Positions 38,782-45,872 of a stretch of DNA of 64,000 nt are shown here, piece after piece (position 1 is the first letter of the stretch; each line of letters starts with the position of its first letter). The DNA lies in assembly GCF_000758305.1 (NCBI RefSeq), contig NZ_CP009458.1:1240001-1304000 (forward strand), read 5' to 3'. The DNA comes from Cedecea neteri (GTDB lineage: Bacteria > Pseudomonadota > Gammaproteobacteria > Enterobacterales > Enterobacteriaceae). Position numbers and translations under genes: made by a program. The notes beneath the pieces are model-generated. The model did no database searches. It saw only the letters and a list, made by a program, of their open reading frames with translations, and was not told where the DNA came from.

Positions 38782-40167
38782 ATGGCAGAGAAAAAAGCAG
38801 AGCTGCAGCGCGGGCTGGAAGCTCGACACATTGAACTTATCGCCCTGGGAGGAACCATTGGTGTTGGCCTGTTTATGGGCGCCGCCAGTACCCTCAAATG
38901 GGCAGGGCCATCGGTATTGCTGGCGTACATTGTTGCGGGCCTGTTCGTATTCTTCATCATGCGTTCAATGGGAGAAATGCTGTTCCTTGAACCTGTAGCC
39001 GGCTCCTTTGCCGTCTATGCTCACCGCTATATGAGCCCCTTTTTTGGCTATCTGACGGCCTGGTCCTATTGGTTTATGTGGATGGCGGTCGGTATTTCCG
39101 AAATCACGGCGATTGGGGTCTACGTCCAATATTGGTTCCCGGATCTTCCCCAGTGGCTACCCGCTATTTTTGCCGTTGGTCTTGTCGCACTGGCAAACCT
39201 TGCGGCAGTGCGCCTGTACGGTGAAATAGAGTTTTGGTTTGCGATGATTAAAGTCACGACCATTATCGTGATGATCGTTGTGGGCCTGGGCGTTATCTTT
39301 TTTGGTTTTGGAAACCATGGCCAGGCGATTGGCTTTAGCAATCTGACAGAGCATGGTGGCTTTTTTGCAGGTGGCTGGAAAGGGTTTCTGACCGCCTTGT
39401 GTATAGTTGTCGCGTCCTATCAGGGCGTGGAGCTAATCGGCATCACGGCCGGAGAGGCAAAGAACCCGCAGGTCACCTTGCGCAGTGCCGTAGGGAAAGT
39501 ACTGTGGCGTATTCTGATTTTCTATGTGGGCGCGATTTTCGTTATTGTCACGATCTTCCCATGGAACCAGATTGGTACCACCGGCAGCCCGTTTGTCTTG
39601 ACCTTCGCGAAAATTGGTATCACTGCCGCGGCAGGGATCATTAACTTTGTTGTTTTGACGGCGGCATTGTCTGGCTGTAACAGTGGTATGTACAGCTGCG
39701 GGCGTATGCTCTACGCCCTGGCGAAAAACCGCCAGCTCCCGGCCAAAATGGCGAAGGTTTCACGTAGCGGTGTGCCTGTCGTAGGTGTGGCTATTTCAAT
39801 AGGCATTTTGCTGCTCGGTTCTTGCCTCAACTACATCATTCCAAATCCGCAGCGCGTTTTTGTCTATGTCTATAGCGCCAGCGTATTACCGGGTATGGTG
39901 CCGTGGTTTGTGATCCTGATTAGCCAAATCCGCTTCCGTAAGGCACACCGTGAAGCGATTGCCAGCCACCCGTTCCGCTCCATTTTATTCCCATGGGCGA
40001 ACTACCTGACCATGGCGTTCCTGGTGTGTGTGTTGGTAGGGATGGGATTGAATGAAGATACGCGGATGTCGCTGACGGTCGGCGTTGTTTTCCTTGCTGC
40101 GGTGACGCTGGTTTATAAGGTGTTTGGCCTGAATAAGCATGCCGTTAGTGAAAAACTGAACGGATAA
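38782..40167 (+). CDS. yifK: Amino-acid permease YifK (Thr/Ser transporter ThrP)
   Basis: An APC-superfamily transporter of 461 residues and about 12 membrane helices, the E. coli length. The signature GGTIGVGLFMGAAS lies in helix 1 (about residues 23-36). E. coli YifK (ThrP) has been reported to take up threonine and serine, regulated by Lrp and GcvB. It stands alone between the ECA terminator and the tRNA operon. Confidence 0.94.
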   Translation: MAEKKAELQRGLEARHIELIALGGTIGVGLFMGAASTLKWAGPSVLLAYIVAGLFVFFIMRSMGEMLFLEPVAGSFAVYAHRYMSPFFGYLTAWSYWFMWMAVGISEITAIGVYVQYWFPDLPQWLPAIFAVGLVALANLAAVRLYGEIEFWFAMIKVTTIIVMIVVGLGVIFFGFGNHGQAIGFSNLTEHGGFFAGGWKGFLTALCIVVASYQGVELIGITAGEAKNPQVTLRSAVGKVLWRILIFYVGAIFVIVTIFPWNQIGTTGSPFVLTFAKIGITAAAGIINFVVLTAALSGCNSGMYSCGRMLYALAKNRQLPAKMAKVSRSGVPVVGVAISIGILLLGSCLNYIIPNPQRVFVYVYSASVLPGMVPWFVILISQIRFRKAHREAIASHPFRSILFPWANYLTMAFLVCVLVGMGLNEDTRMSLTVGVVFLAAVTLVYKVFGLNKHAVSEKLNG

Positions 40168-40231
40168 GCATCAGGATGCGCAAAGCATAACCAAACGCGC
40201 AGTTTTGCGAGTATTTTATTGAAATAAGCAC

Positions 40232-40268
40232 TAGACAGCTGAGCACGAAGCCCGTATTATCCGACCCC
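40232..40268 (+). promoter_or_regulatory. Promoter of the argX-hisR-leuT-proM tRNA operon
   Basis: A -35 TAGACA (40232-40237), a 17-bp spacer, a -10 TATTAT (40255-40260) and a GC-rich discriminator (CCGACCCCGC). This is the layout of a stringently controlled stable-RNA promoter. Confidence 0.85.
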
Positions 40269-40281
40269 GCAACGGCGCTAC

Positions 40282-40358
<77 letters not shown>

Positions 40359-40417
40359 TTTATTATAATGGCGCTAGAGCTGCGGTGGTATCATGTACCG
40401 CGTGAAAGTTTTACAGT

Positions 40418-40494
40418 GGTGGCTATAGCTCAGTTGGTAGAGCCCTGGATTGTGATTCCAGTTGTCGTGGGTTCGAGTCCCATTAGCCACCCCA
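40418..40494 (+). tRNA. hisR: tRNA-His (GTG)
   Basis: A 77-nt tRNA including the encoded extra 5' G (G-1, 40418) that pairs with C73, the identity element of tRNA-His. The anticodon is GTG in GATTGTGATTC; CCA is encoded. Confidence 0.97.
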
Positions 40495-40509
40495 TTAATT
40501 TAGATGTAT

Positions 40510-40596
40510 GCGAAGGTGGCGGAATTGGTAGACGCGCTAGCTTCAGGTGTTAGTGTTCTTACGGACGTGAGGGTTCAAGTCCCTCTCTTCGCACCA
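40510..40596 (+). tRNA. leuT: tRNA-Leu (CAG)
   Basis: An 87-nt class II tRNA with a long variable arm (GTGTTCTTACGGAC), acceptor GCGAAGG/CTTCGC, anticodon CAG and an encoded CCA. Confidence 0.97.
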
Positions 40597-40629
40597 CACC
40601 TAAATTAATCAGTAGTAAAAGCAGTATTT

Positions 40630-40706
40630 CGGCGAGTAGCGCAGCTTGGTAGCGCAACTGGTTTGGGACCAGTGGGTCGGAGGTTCGAATCCTCTCTCGC
40701 CGACCA
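40630..40706 (+). tRNA. proM: tRNA-Pro (TGG), first copy
   Basis: A 77-nt tRNA with the acceptor CGGCGAG/CTCGCCG, anticodon TGG in GGTTTGGGACC and an encoded CCA. It corresponds to proM, the last gene of the E. coli operon, and is followed by a terminator-like hairpin. Confidence 0.97.
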
Positions 40707-40714
40707 ATTTTAAA

Positions 40715-40740
40715 AGCCCTTCTGAAGAAGGGTTTTTGTT
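40715..40740 (+). terminator. Terminator-like hairpin after the first tRNA-Pro
   Basis: The stem GCCCTTC/GAAGGGT is followed by TTTTGTT. If efficient it would limit expression of the second tRNA-Pro copy, which has no obvious promoter of its own. Confidence 0.7.
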
Positions 40741-40800
40741 TTCAGCCCGAAGCCTTAATAAGCTTTTGATGTGTTGAAGGCAGTAGTAAAAGCAGTATTT

Positions 40801-40877
40801 CGGCGAGTAGCGCAGCTTGGTAGCGCAACTGGTTTGGGACCAGTGGGTCGGAGGTTCGAATCCTCTCTCGCCGACCA
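40801..40877 (+). tRNA. proM: tRNA-Pro (TGG), second copy
   Basis: Identical to the copy at 40630-40706 over all 77 nt and over the 20 bp before it. No promoter is evident in the 94-bp gap, so it probably depends on read-through from the operon. Confidence 0.96.
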
Positions 40878-40883
40878 CCTTAG

Positions 40884-40918
40884 AAAAGGCCAGCTTTCGA
40901 GCTGGCCTTTTTGCTTTT
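40884..40918 (+). terminator. Terminator after the second tRNA-Pro
   Basis: The stem AAAAGGCCAGC/GCTGGCCTTTT is followed by TGCTTTT. This is the strongest hairpin at the end of the tRNA operon. Confidence 0.88.
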
Positions 40919-40999
40919 AGTATTTCACCCATTCTCCCTCGTGAATGCCTGATACCCCAGCCCTGCCTTTTTAGTCTTTATATTTCCATATGCTGTTAT

Positions 41000-41112
41000 T
41001 GTCGCTCAGACGCGACAATAGGGTCATTTAATGTCTCTAAATGGAGACATTTAATTCATTGTTTTAAAAATAATTTATAAATAAGGCGCTAACTCGTCTC
41101 CTTAAGGAGACA
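41000..41112 (+). promoter_or_regulatory. Three GlrR-type operator palindromes upstream of glmZ
   Basis: Three inverted repeats fit TGTC-N10-GACA: 41000-41017 (perfect), 41032-41049 (perfect) and 41095-41112 (CGTC-N10-GACA, one mismatch). Three such sites for the bEBP GlrR precede glmY and glmZ in enterobacteria. The A+T-rich stretch between them holds an IHF-like sequence at 41052-41064 (one mismatch in the core). Together they would form an enhancer looped to the sigma-54 promoter at 41225. Confidence 0.85.
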
Positions 41113-41224
41113 AACGCTTTTCGTGATGAATGGAATGCCAGTGCACCTGAAAGGAAAACTTCGGTCATGCTAATGCTATGAAACGACTAATATTGGTAGC
41201 CGGCTGCGTTTATAAATGCAAACC

Positions 41225-41252
41225 TGGCATAGATTGTGCAATAATATCTGTG
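41225..41252 (+). promoter_or_regulatory. Overlapping sigma-54 and sigma-70 promoters of glmZ
   Basis: TGGCATAGATTGTGCA (41225-41240) has the GG and GC dinucleotides of -24/-12 sigma-54 promoters with the correct 10-bp gap. The sequence AATAAT (41240-41245) is a sigma-70 -10 whose start would fall at about 41252, the same G. Overlapping promoters with one start are known for glmZ in many Enterobacteriaceae. Confidence 0.8.
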
Positions 41253-41456
41253 TAGATGCTCATTCCACTTCTTATGTTTGCTCAGGCTTCATAAACCCAG
41301 GAATGACGCAGAGCCGATTACGGTGCTTATCGTCCACCGACAGATGTCGCCCCGATGGGGTCTCATCGAACACCCTGGACATAACGTTGAGTGAAGCACC
41401 ACTTAGTTGTCAAACAGACCTGTTTAACACCTGCCTTTGGGCAGGTGTTTTTTTTT
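41252..41456 (+). ncRNA. glmZ: Small regulatory RNA GlmZ
   Basis: About 205 nt, starting GTAGATGCTCATTCCA and ending in the terminator CACCTGC/GCAGGTG with a long T-run. The blocks TTACGGTGCTTATCGTCCAC, GACAGATGTCGC and AACGTTGAGTGAAGCACC match E. coli GlmZ as I recall it. Full-length GlmZ with Hfq activates glmS translation to raise glucosamine-6-phosphate; RapZ and RNase E inactivate it by processing. In E. coli it lies between aslA and hemY; here aslBA are absent. Confidence 0.93.
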
Positions 41457-41460
41457 GCGT

Positions 41461-41493
41461 GGGGAAAAGGAAAGGGCGGCAGAATACCGCCCT
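41461..41493 (-). terminator. Terminator of the hemCDXY operon
   Basis: On the minus strand the stem AGGGCGG/CCGCCCT is followed by TTCCTTTTCC. It lies just past the hemY stop and faces the glmZ terminator. Confidence 0.75.
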
Positions 41494-41498
41494 GACGA

Positions 41499-42695
41499 TC
41501 AGGTGTTAGAGGGAGTTTGCAGGGTAAGCAACAGACCGTCACGACGCATAAGAGCTGCTTCTTCAGGCTTATGCAGTTTGTCGAGAGAGTCTGCCAGCCA
41601 GGCGTAATCGTAGGCATCCGGGCGCTGTTTAATGGCTTCACGAAATGCATCACACGCCTGCTGCCATTCACCGTGTTTCATCAGCAACTGGCCAAGAGTA
41701 CTCTGCAGTAAAGGAAGATCGCCCTGCGTTTTGATCTGCTGACGTAAGGCTTTTTCTAACTGTTCCGGGTTACCTGACTTCAGACGCGGCATCAGCAACA
41801 CCAGACGATCGTCATACTGGCGCTTCAGCCCGTCGAGAATGATCTCCTGGGCTGCATCGTGGTCATCACACTCAATAAGATGCTCTGCCATGGCTACCTG
41901 CAGAGTGGTCTGATGGCGCGTTTTACGGCTTTGGTTACGCCACCAGGCTTTCAGACCTTCATTACCCTGATCGGCCATTGCCTGATCCATGAGGCCGATC
42001 CAGGCCTGCTGTTGCAGCGCATCGCGGTGGGCTTCATCACCGATCTGCACTTTCTCCATGGCGGGCAGAATATCCAGTAGCGAACTCCACGCGCCGGTTC
42101 GCAGGTAAGCCTGCTCAGCCAGACGAAGTACCTCAGGATGGCGCGGCGCAATTTCCAGAAGCTTATCAATGCCATGACGTGCGGCATGATTTTCATTGCG
42201 GGCAAGCTGCAGGCGAACGCGTGTGATTTCGACTGGAAGCTGATCGCTATCCGCCAGTTCGGCGGCGCGTTCTAAATGCTGGTTCGCACGAATCTCATCA
42301 CCACGTTGCTGTGCCGCTTCGGCAGCCAGCAAGTAGTTGACCACGGGCTGTTCGGCGTGATCGGCATTCTTACTCATCAGCTTCTCAACCTGCTGGTAAT
42401 CGCCTTCGGCCAGTTTCAACAATGCGGCTTTGGTTTGTTTACGGGCACGGCTGCGTTTGCGGCCCAGGAACCACCCACGAGTACGGGCACCGGTGCGGAA
42501 AATACGACGCAGCACCCATTCGATGGCGAACAACACCACCATTGTCAGGATCAGAATAATGACTAACCCGGTCACGCTGGTTTCAATGTTGTAATTATCG
42601 GTCTGGATTAAAACATAGCCCTGATGGCCTGCCAGCATTGGGCCCAGCACGATGCCCGCAATCAACAACAGGAAAAGTAATAAGACTTTGATCAT
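41499..42695 (-). CDS. hemY: HemY, membrane TPR protein of the haem operon
   Basis: A 398-residue inner-membrane protein with two N-terminal hydrophobic segments (about 1-25 and 40-62) and a cytoplasmic or periplasmic TPR-rich domain after residue 100. It is named from the haem operon but is not the protoporphyrinogen oxidase HemY of Gram-positives. Its function in haem synthesis is unproven. It is last in hemCDXY, 2 bp after hemX. Confidence 0.93.
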   Translation of the reverse strand: MIKVLLLFLLLIAGIVLGPMLAGHQGYVLIQTDNYNIETSVTGLVIILILTMVVLFAIEWVLRRIFRTGARTRGWFLGRKRSRARKQTKAALLKLAEGDYQQVEKLMSKNADHAEQPVVNYLLAAEAAQQRGDEIRANQHLERAAELADSDQLPVEITRVRLQLARNENHAARHGIDKLLEIAPRHPEVLRLAEQAYLRTGAWSSLLDILPAMEKVQIGDEAHRDALQQQAWIGLMDQAMADQGNEGLKAWWRNQSRKTRHQTTLQVAMAEHLIECDDHDAAQEIILDGLKRQYDDRLVLLMPRLKSGNPEQLEKALRQQIKTQGDLPLLQSTLGQLLMKHGEWQQACDAFREAIKQRPDAYDYAWLADSLDKLHKPEEAALMRRDGLLLTLQTPSNT

Positions 42696-42697
42696 GC

Positions 42698-43882
42698 TTA
42701 TTCCCCCTGGCTTACGGCAGGTGCTGGCTGCGACTGTACCGCTTCCTGCTGGGTGTTATTGGCAGCGGGACTCGCCGGCTGAGCAAGTAAATTGCGAACC
42801 CGGGTCTGCATTAGTTTTTCAAGCAGCGCCTGGCTTTGCAGCGTTTGCGGGATGTCCATATGAATGCTTTGCTGGCTCAGGCCATCAAGCTCTTCAAGGA
42901 ACGCTTTGGTGGCAGAATCATTGGTGTCGTAATAGGCGCGAACCCAGGTCGAAACGTTATCCAGCGCCTGCTTGTAAGTCTCTTCCTGATGGCGTGGCAC
43001 CGCCTGCGCGGCAACCAGCAAGCGGGAGCGGATGTTTTCGCGCAGGTAGATATCCTGATTTGGTGCCAAGAGCGGAACGGCGGTTTCATCGCGACGGCGG
43101 ATAGTAATAAAACTGTCCATGAAGCTGTGCCAGCTTTTCACCAGATTCTGACGCCATTCGGTAATTGTGCCTGACAGCTCGCTGCTGTCTGAATCCATCG
43201 GGGAATCATCGCTATCGTTGTCGGCCAGGCGCAAATTATCCAGGCCGTTAGAGAGCTGATTTAGCTTGAGGATAATCCCGTCGTAGTCGACCTGCGTTAC
43301 CGTAGACAGCGTTGAAATATCATCGGTTAGCGCGCGTCGAGCGGTGATCAGACTCGGATCGTTCATATCAGCCAGGCTGGTATCCGCACTTTTTAATAAC
43401 GCGGCGGCCGTCGTAACGTCTTGATCGCTCCACAGCTTGCGGCCTGCCAGTTTCACAAGGAAATCGGCCTGTGCCAGCAGCCAGGTTTTGGAATCACTGC
43501 CGGATATTGTCGCGACTTTTTGCTGCACTTCGTCGAGTTGATGTGCCAGTGCGGCCTGCTGTTTATTTGCGTCGCTAAGCGCAGTAGCCTGTTGCTTGAG
43601 CGTCGCTTCAAATTCGCCTTTTTGTTCTTCCTGCTGTTTTTGCAGGGCAATAAGCTGATTTGCCAGCGCATCGCTGGTCGCCGTCTGTGTTGAGACCTGG
43701 TGCTTGCCATAGCTATAAAGCCCGCCGCCTAAGGCCAGAGCAATTGCAATGGCAATCGCTCCCAGCGCGATACCCGCCACGCCGGAACGATTTTTCTTCG
43801 GCGATGGCTCGGGCTGCGATGGTGTCTCCACCGCGGGTGTAGTTTCCTCAACTATGGCGGAGGAAGTATTTTGTTCCGTCAT
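42698..43882 (-). CDS. hemX: HemX-type membrane protein
   Basis: A 394-residue protein (E. coli 393) with a Pro/Glu-rich cytoplasmic N-terminus, one membrane helix (about 34-55), and then a long coiled-coil stretch rich in Gln, Lys and Glu (about 65-130). It was once called an uroporphyrinogen III methyltransferase by position, but the usual SAM-methyltransferase motifs are not visible. It probably forms a complex at the membrane with other haem-operon products. It follows hemD by 18 bp. Confidence 0.93.
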   Translation of the reverse strand: MTEQNTSSAIVEETTPAVETPSQPEPSPKKNRSGVAGIALGAIAIAIALALGGGLYSYGKHQVSTQTATSDALANQLIALQKQQEEQKGEFEATLKQQATALSDANKQQAALAHQLDEVQQKVATISGSDSKTWLLAQADFLVKLAGRKLWSDQDVTTAAALLKSADTSLADMNDPSLITARRALTDDISTLSTVTQVDYDGIILKLNQLSNGLDNLRLADNDSDDSPMDSDSSELSGTITEWRQNLVKSWHSFMDSFITIRRRDETAVPLLAPNQDIYLRENIRSRLLVAAQAVPRHQEETYKQALDNVSTWVRAYYDTNDSATKAFLEELDGLSQQSIHMDIPQTLQSQALLEKLMQTRVRNLLAQPASPAANNTQQEAVQSQPAPAVSQGE

Positions 43883-43900
43883 TGTGGCGTCCTGTTATTG

Positions 43901-44647
43901 TTAGGTGTGTTGTAACGCACGTAGCAGCGCGTCATTGTCCGCATTCGCGGCGACCCGAATATTCTGCCAACCCAATGTCCTGGCAAGGCTTGCCAAACGC
44001 TCGCTGACAACCAGTAACTGGCAGCGAAGTAACCAGTTCTCACGATACCAGTCAGGCGTTAGCGTATATAACTGCTGTAGCATTTCACCGCTGGTGACTA
44101 CCAACGTCGAGATCCCTCTGGCGTGCCAACGGTGGGCTTCTTCTATTCCATCGTAAACAATGGCGCTTCGCTGATAGCACTCGCAGAAGCTAACTTCTGC
44201 GCCTCGCGCTTCAAGCGTTTCGCCCAACAGTTCACGCCCGCCATTACCGCGTAAAATCAAGGCGCGCTTACCAGCAACATTTTGTAATTCCGGTAATTGT
44301 AGCAAGATTTCGCTGGTTTCCCGATCTTGTGGGTAACGAATAGGAATATGGCTGACGGTATGGAAAGCCAGCGCGGTCGTTCTGCCGATGGCGAACCAGC
44401 TTAGATTGCCCGGCCACTGGATGCTGTTACGACGCAAAAGTGGCGCGGCATAGTCAATGACGTGCTGTGAGAGGACAAAGACCAGATCGCCGGGCGCGAG
44501 CGCCGCAAGCTGGGCCGGAAGCTGCGATAGCTGCCGACCGGGCGAGAACTCAATAAGCGGGAAGCTGTAAGCCACCTGCCCGAGTGCGCGCAGTCGGCTC
44601 ACTAACTCTTCCCCGGCTGGGGAGGGGCGGGTGACAAGGATCGTCAT
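43901..44647 (-). CDS. hemD: Uroporphyrinogen-III synthase
   Basis: Cyclises hydroxymethylbilane with inversion of ring D to give uroporphyrinogen III, the branch point to haem, sirohaem and B12. It has 248 residues (E. coli 246) and two similar alpha/beta domains. Sequence is poorly conserved in this family, so operon position is important evidence. It overlaps hemC by 4 bp. Confidence 0.95.
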   Translation of the reverse strand: MTILVTRPSPAGEELVSRLRALGQVAYSFPLIEFSPGRQLSQLPAQLAALAPGDLVFVLSQHVIDYAAPLLRRNSIQWPGNLSWFAIGRTTALAFHTVSHIPIRYPQDRETSEILLQLPELQNVAGKRALILRGNGGRELLGETLEARGAEVSFCECYQRSAIVYDGIEEAHRWHARGISTLVVTSGEMLQQLYTLTPDWYRENWLLRCQLLVVSERLASLARTLGWQNIRVAANADNDALLRALQHT

Positions 44648-45585
44648 GCGGGAGCATCTCCATCATAAACGTCGGCAAGGATTTCCCTGGCGCCGTTATT
44701 CAGCAATTCTTCCGCCAGTGAAACACCCATTGCCACGGCATCTTCCGGCTTACCTCGACGTTCACCACGAACCATAATGGAACCGTCTGGCGCGCCAACT
44801 AATGCGCGCAACCAAAGCTCGTTATCTTTCAGTTCTGCATAGCTGCCGATCGGCACCTGGCAACCGCCTTCAAGGCGCATATTCATCGCACGTTCGGCGC
44901 TAACGCGAACGGCGGTTTCATGGTGATTCAGCGGTGCCAGCAGCGCTCTGGTTCGTTCATCATCGAGGCGGCATTCAATGCCAACTGCACCCTGACCGAC
45001 TGCGGGTAAAGACACCTCCGGCGGTAAGGCGTAGCGAATGCGATCCTGCATCTCAAGGCGATTTAGGCCGGCGACGGCAAGAATAATGGCATCGTATTCG
45101 CCTTTATCCAGTTTCCCAAGGCGGGTGCCAAGATTACCGCGTAGGGAACGAATCACCAGATCTGGACGCTGTTCGGCTATCTGACACTGGCGGCGCAGGC
45201 TTGAGGTGCCCACAATGCTGCCGGCAGGCAACTCATCCAGCGTTTGATAATGATTAGAAACAAAAGCGTCGCGAGGATCGTCGCGCTCGCAGATGGTGAC
45301 CAGCCCCAGACCTTCGGGGAATGCCACCGGCACATCTTTCAGGGAATGGACGGCGATGTCCGCGCGCCCGTCCAGCATTGCCAGCTCCAGCTCTTTAACA
45401 AACAGTCCTTTCCCGCCAACTTTGGCAAGCGGCGTATCCAGCAAGACGTCGCCGCGGGTGACCATTGGCACCAGCTCAACGGTTAGCTGCGGGTGAAAAG
45501 CTTCAAGACGTTGCTTAACATAATGTGCTTGCCAGAGTGCAAGGGGACTTTGGCGAGTGGCAATTCTGAGTATATTGTCTAACAT
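44644..45585 (-). CDS. hemC: Porphobilinogen deaminase
   Basis: Assembles four porphobilinogens into hydroxymethylbilane on a dipyrromethane cofactor. It has 313 residues, the E. coli length. The cofactor-binding cysteine is Cys242 (EGGCQVPIG) and the catalytic Asp lies in HSLKDVP (Asp84). It is first in the operon and divergent from cyaA. Confidence 0.97.
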   Translation of the reverse strand: MLDNILRIATRQSPLALWQAHYVKQRLEAFHPQLTVELVPMVTRGDVLLDTPLAKVGGKGLFVKELELAMLDGRADIAVHSLKDVPVAFPEGLGLVTICERDDPRDAFVSNHYQTLDELPAGSIVGTSSLRRQCQIAEQRPDLVIRSLRGNLGTRLGKLDKGEYDAIILAVAGLNRLEMQDRIRYALPPEVSLPAVGQGAVGIECRLDDERTRALLAPLNHHETAVRVSAERAMNMRLEGGCQVPIGSYAELKDNELWLRALVGAPDGSIMVRGERRGKPEDAVAMGVSLAEELLNNGAREILADVYDGDAPA

Positions 45586-45741
45586 GCTTGTTACCGTAAT
45601 TATCGTCCACCGACCATCCTACCACTCTTCGCGGAAGGCTGTCAGGTTCGGCGGTTTTTGCGGCAACAGAGGGACGTGATTCGTATTATGGAAGAAACAG
45701 CCTGTGGCCAGGGCCTCTACCACTTTGGTAGCTCATCTTTC

Positions 45742-45780
45742 TTTACGGTCAACAGGCAAGGTGTTAAATTGATCACGTTT
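45742..45780 (+). promoter_or_regulatory. cyaA promoter P2 with overlapping CRP site
   Basis: A -35 TTTACG (45742-45747), a 16-bp spacer and a -10 TTAAAT (45764-45769). A CRP-like site with core TGTTA-N6-TCACG (45762-45777) covers the -10. cAMP-CRP bound there would block transcription, the known feedback on E. coli cyaA. The region 45586-45872 also contains the divergent hemC promoter and a TATAAT at 45805 without a matching -35. Confidence 0.8.
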
Positions 45781-45872
45781 CCAGCAATTGCTGTCCCGAT
45801 CGTTTATAATAATGGGGACAACAACCAGGAAACGGGTTTTTTCGTAATACTGAAACCATCAGGCGATACGTC

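Larger units (their letters stand above)
40610..40877 (+). repeat. 97-bp exact direct repeat carrying tRNA-Pro twice
   Basis: Positions 40610-40706 and 40781-40877 are identical over 97 bp: a 20-bp leader (CAGTAGTAAAAGCAGTATTT) plus the complete tRNA-Pro. The period is 171 bp. The unit downstream of each tRNA differs, with a distinct terminator each, so this is a tandem duplication whose spacer has diverged or come from elsewhere. Confidence 0.92.

Noticed and set aside
41216..41509. 97-codon ORF across glmZ
   Set aside because: It coincides with the sRNA, including its terminator; the sequence is conserved as RNA and not as protein.
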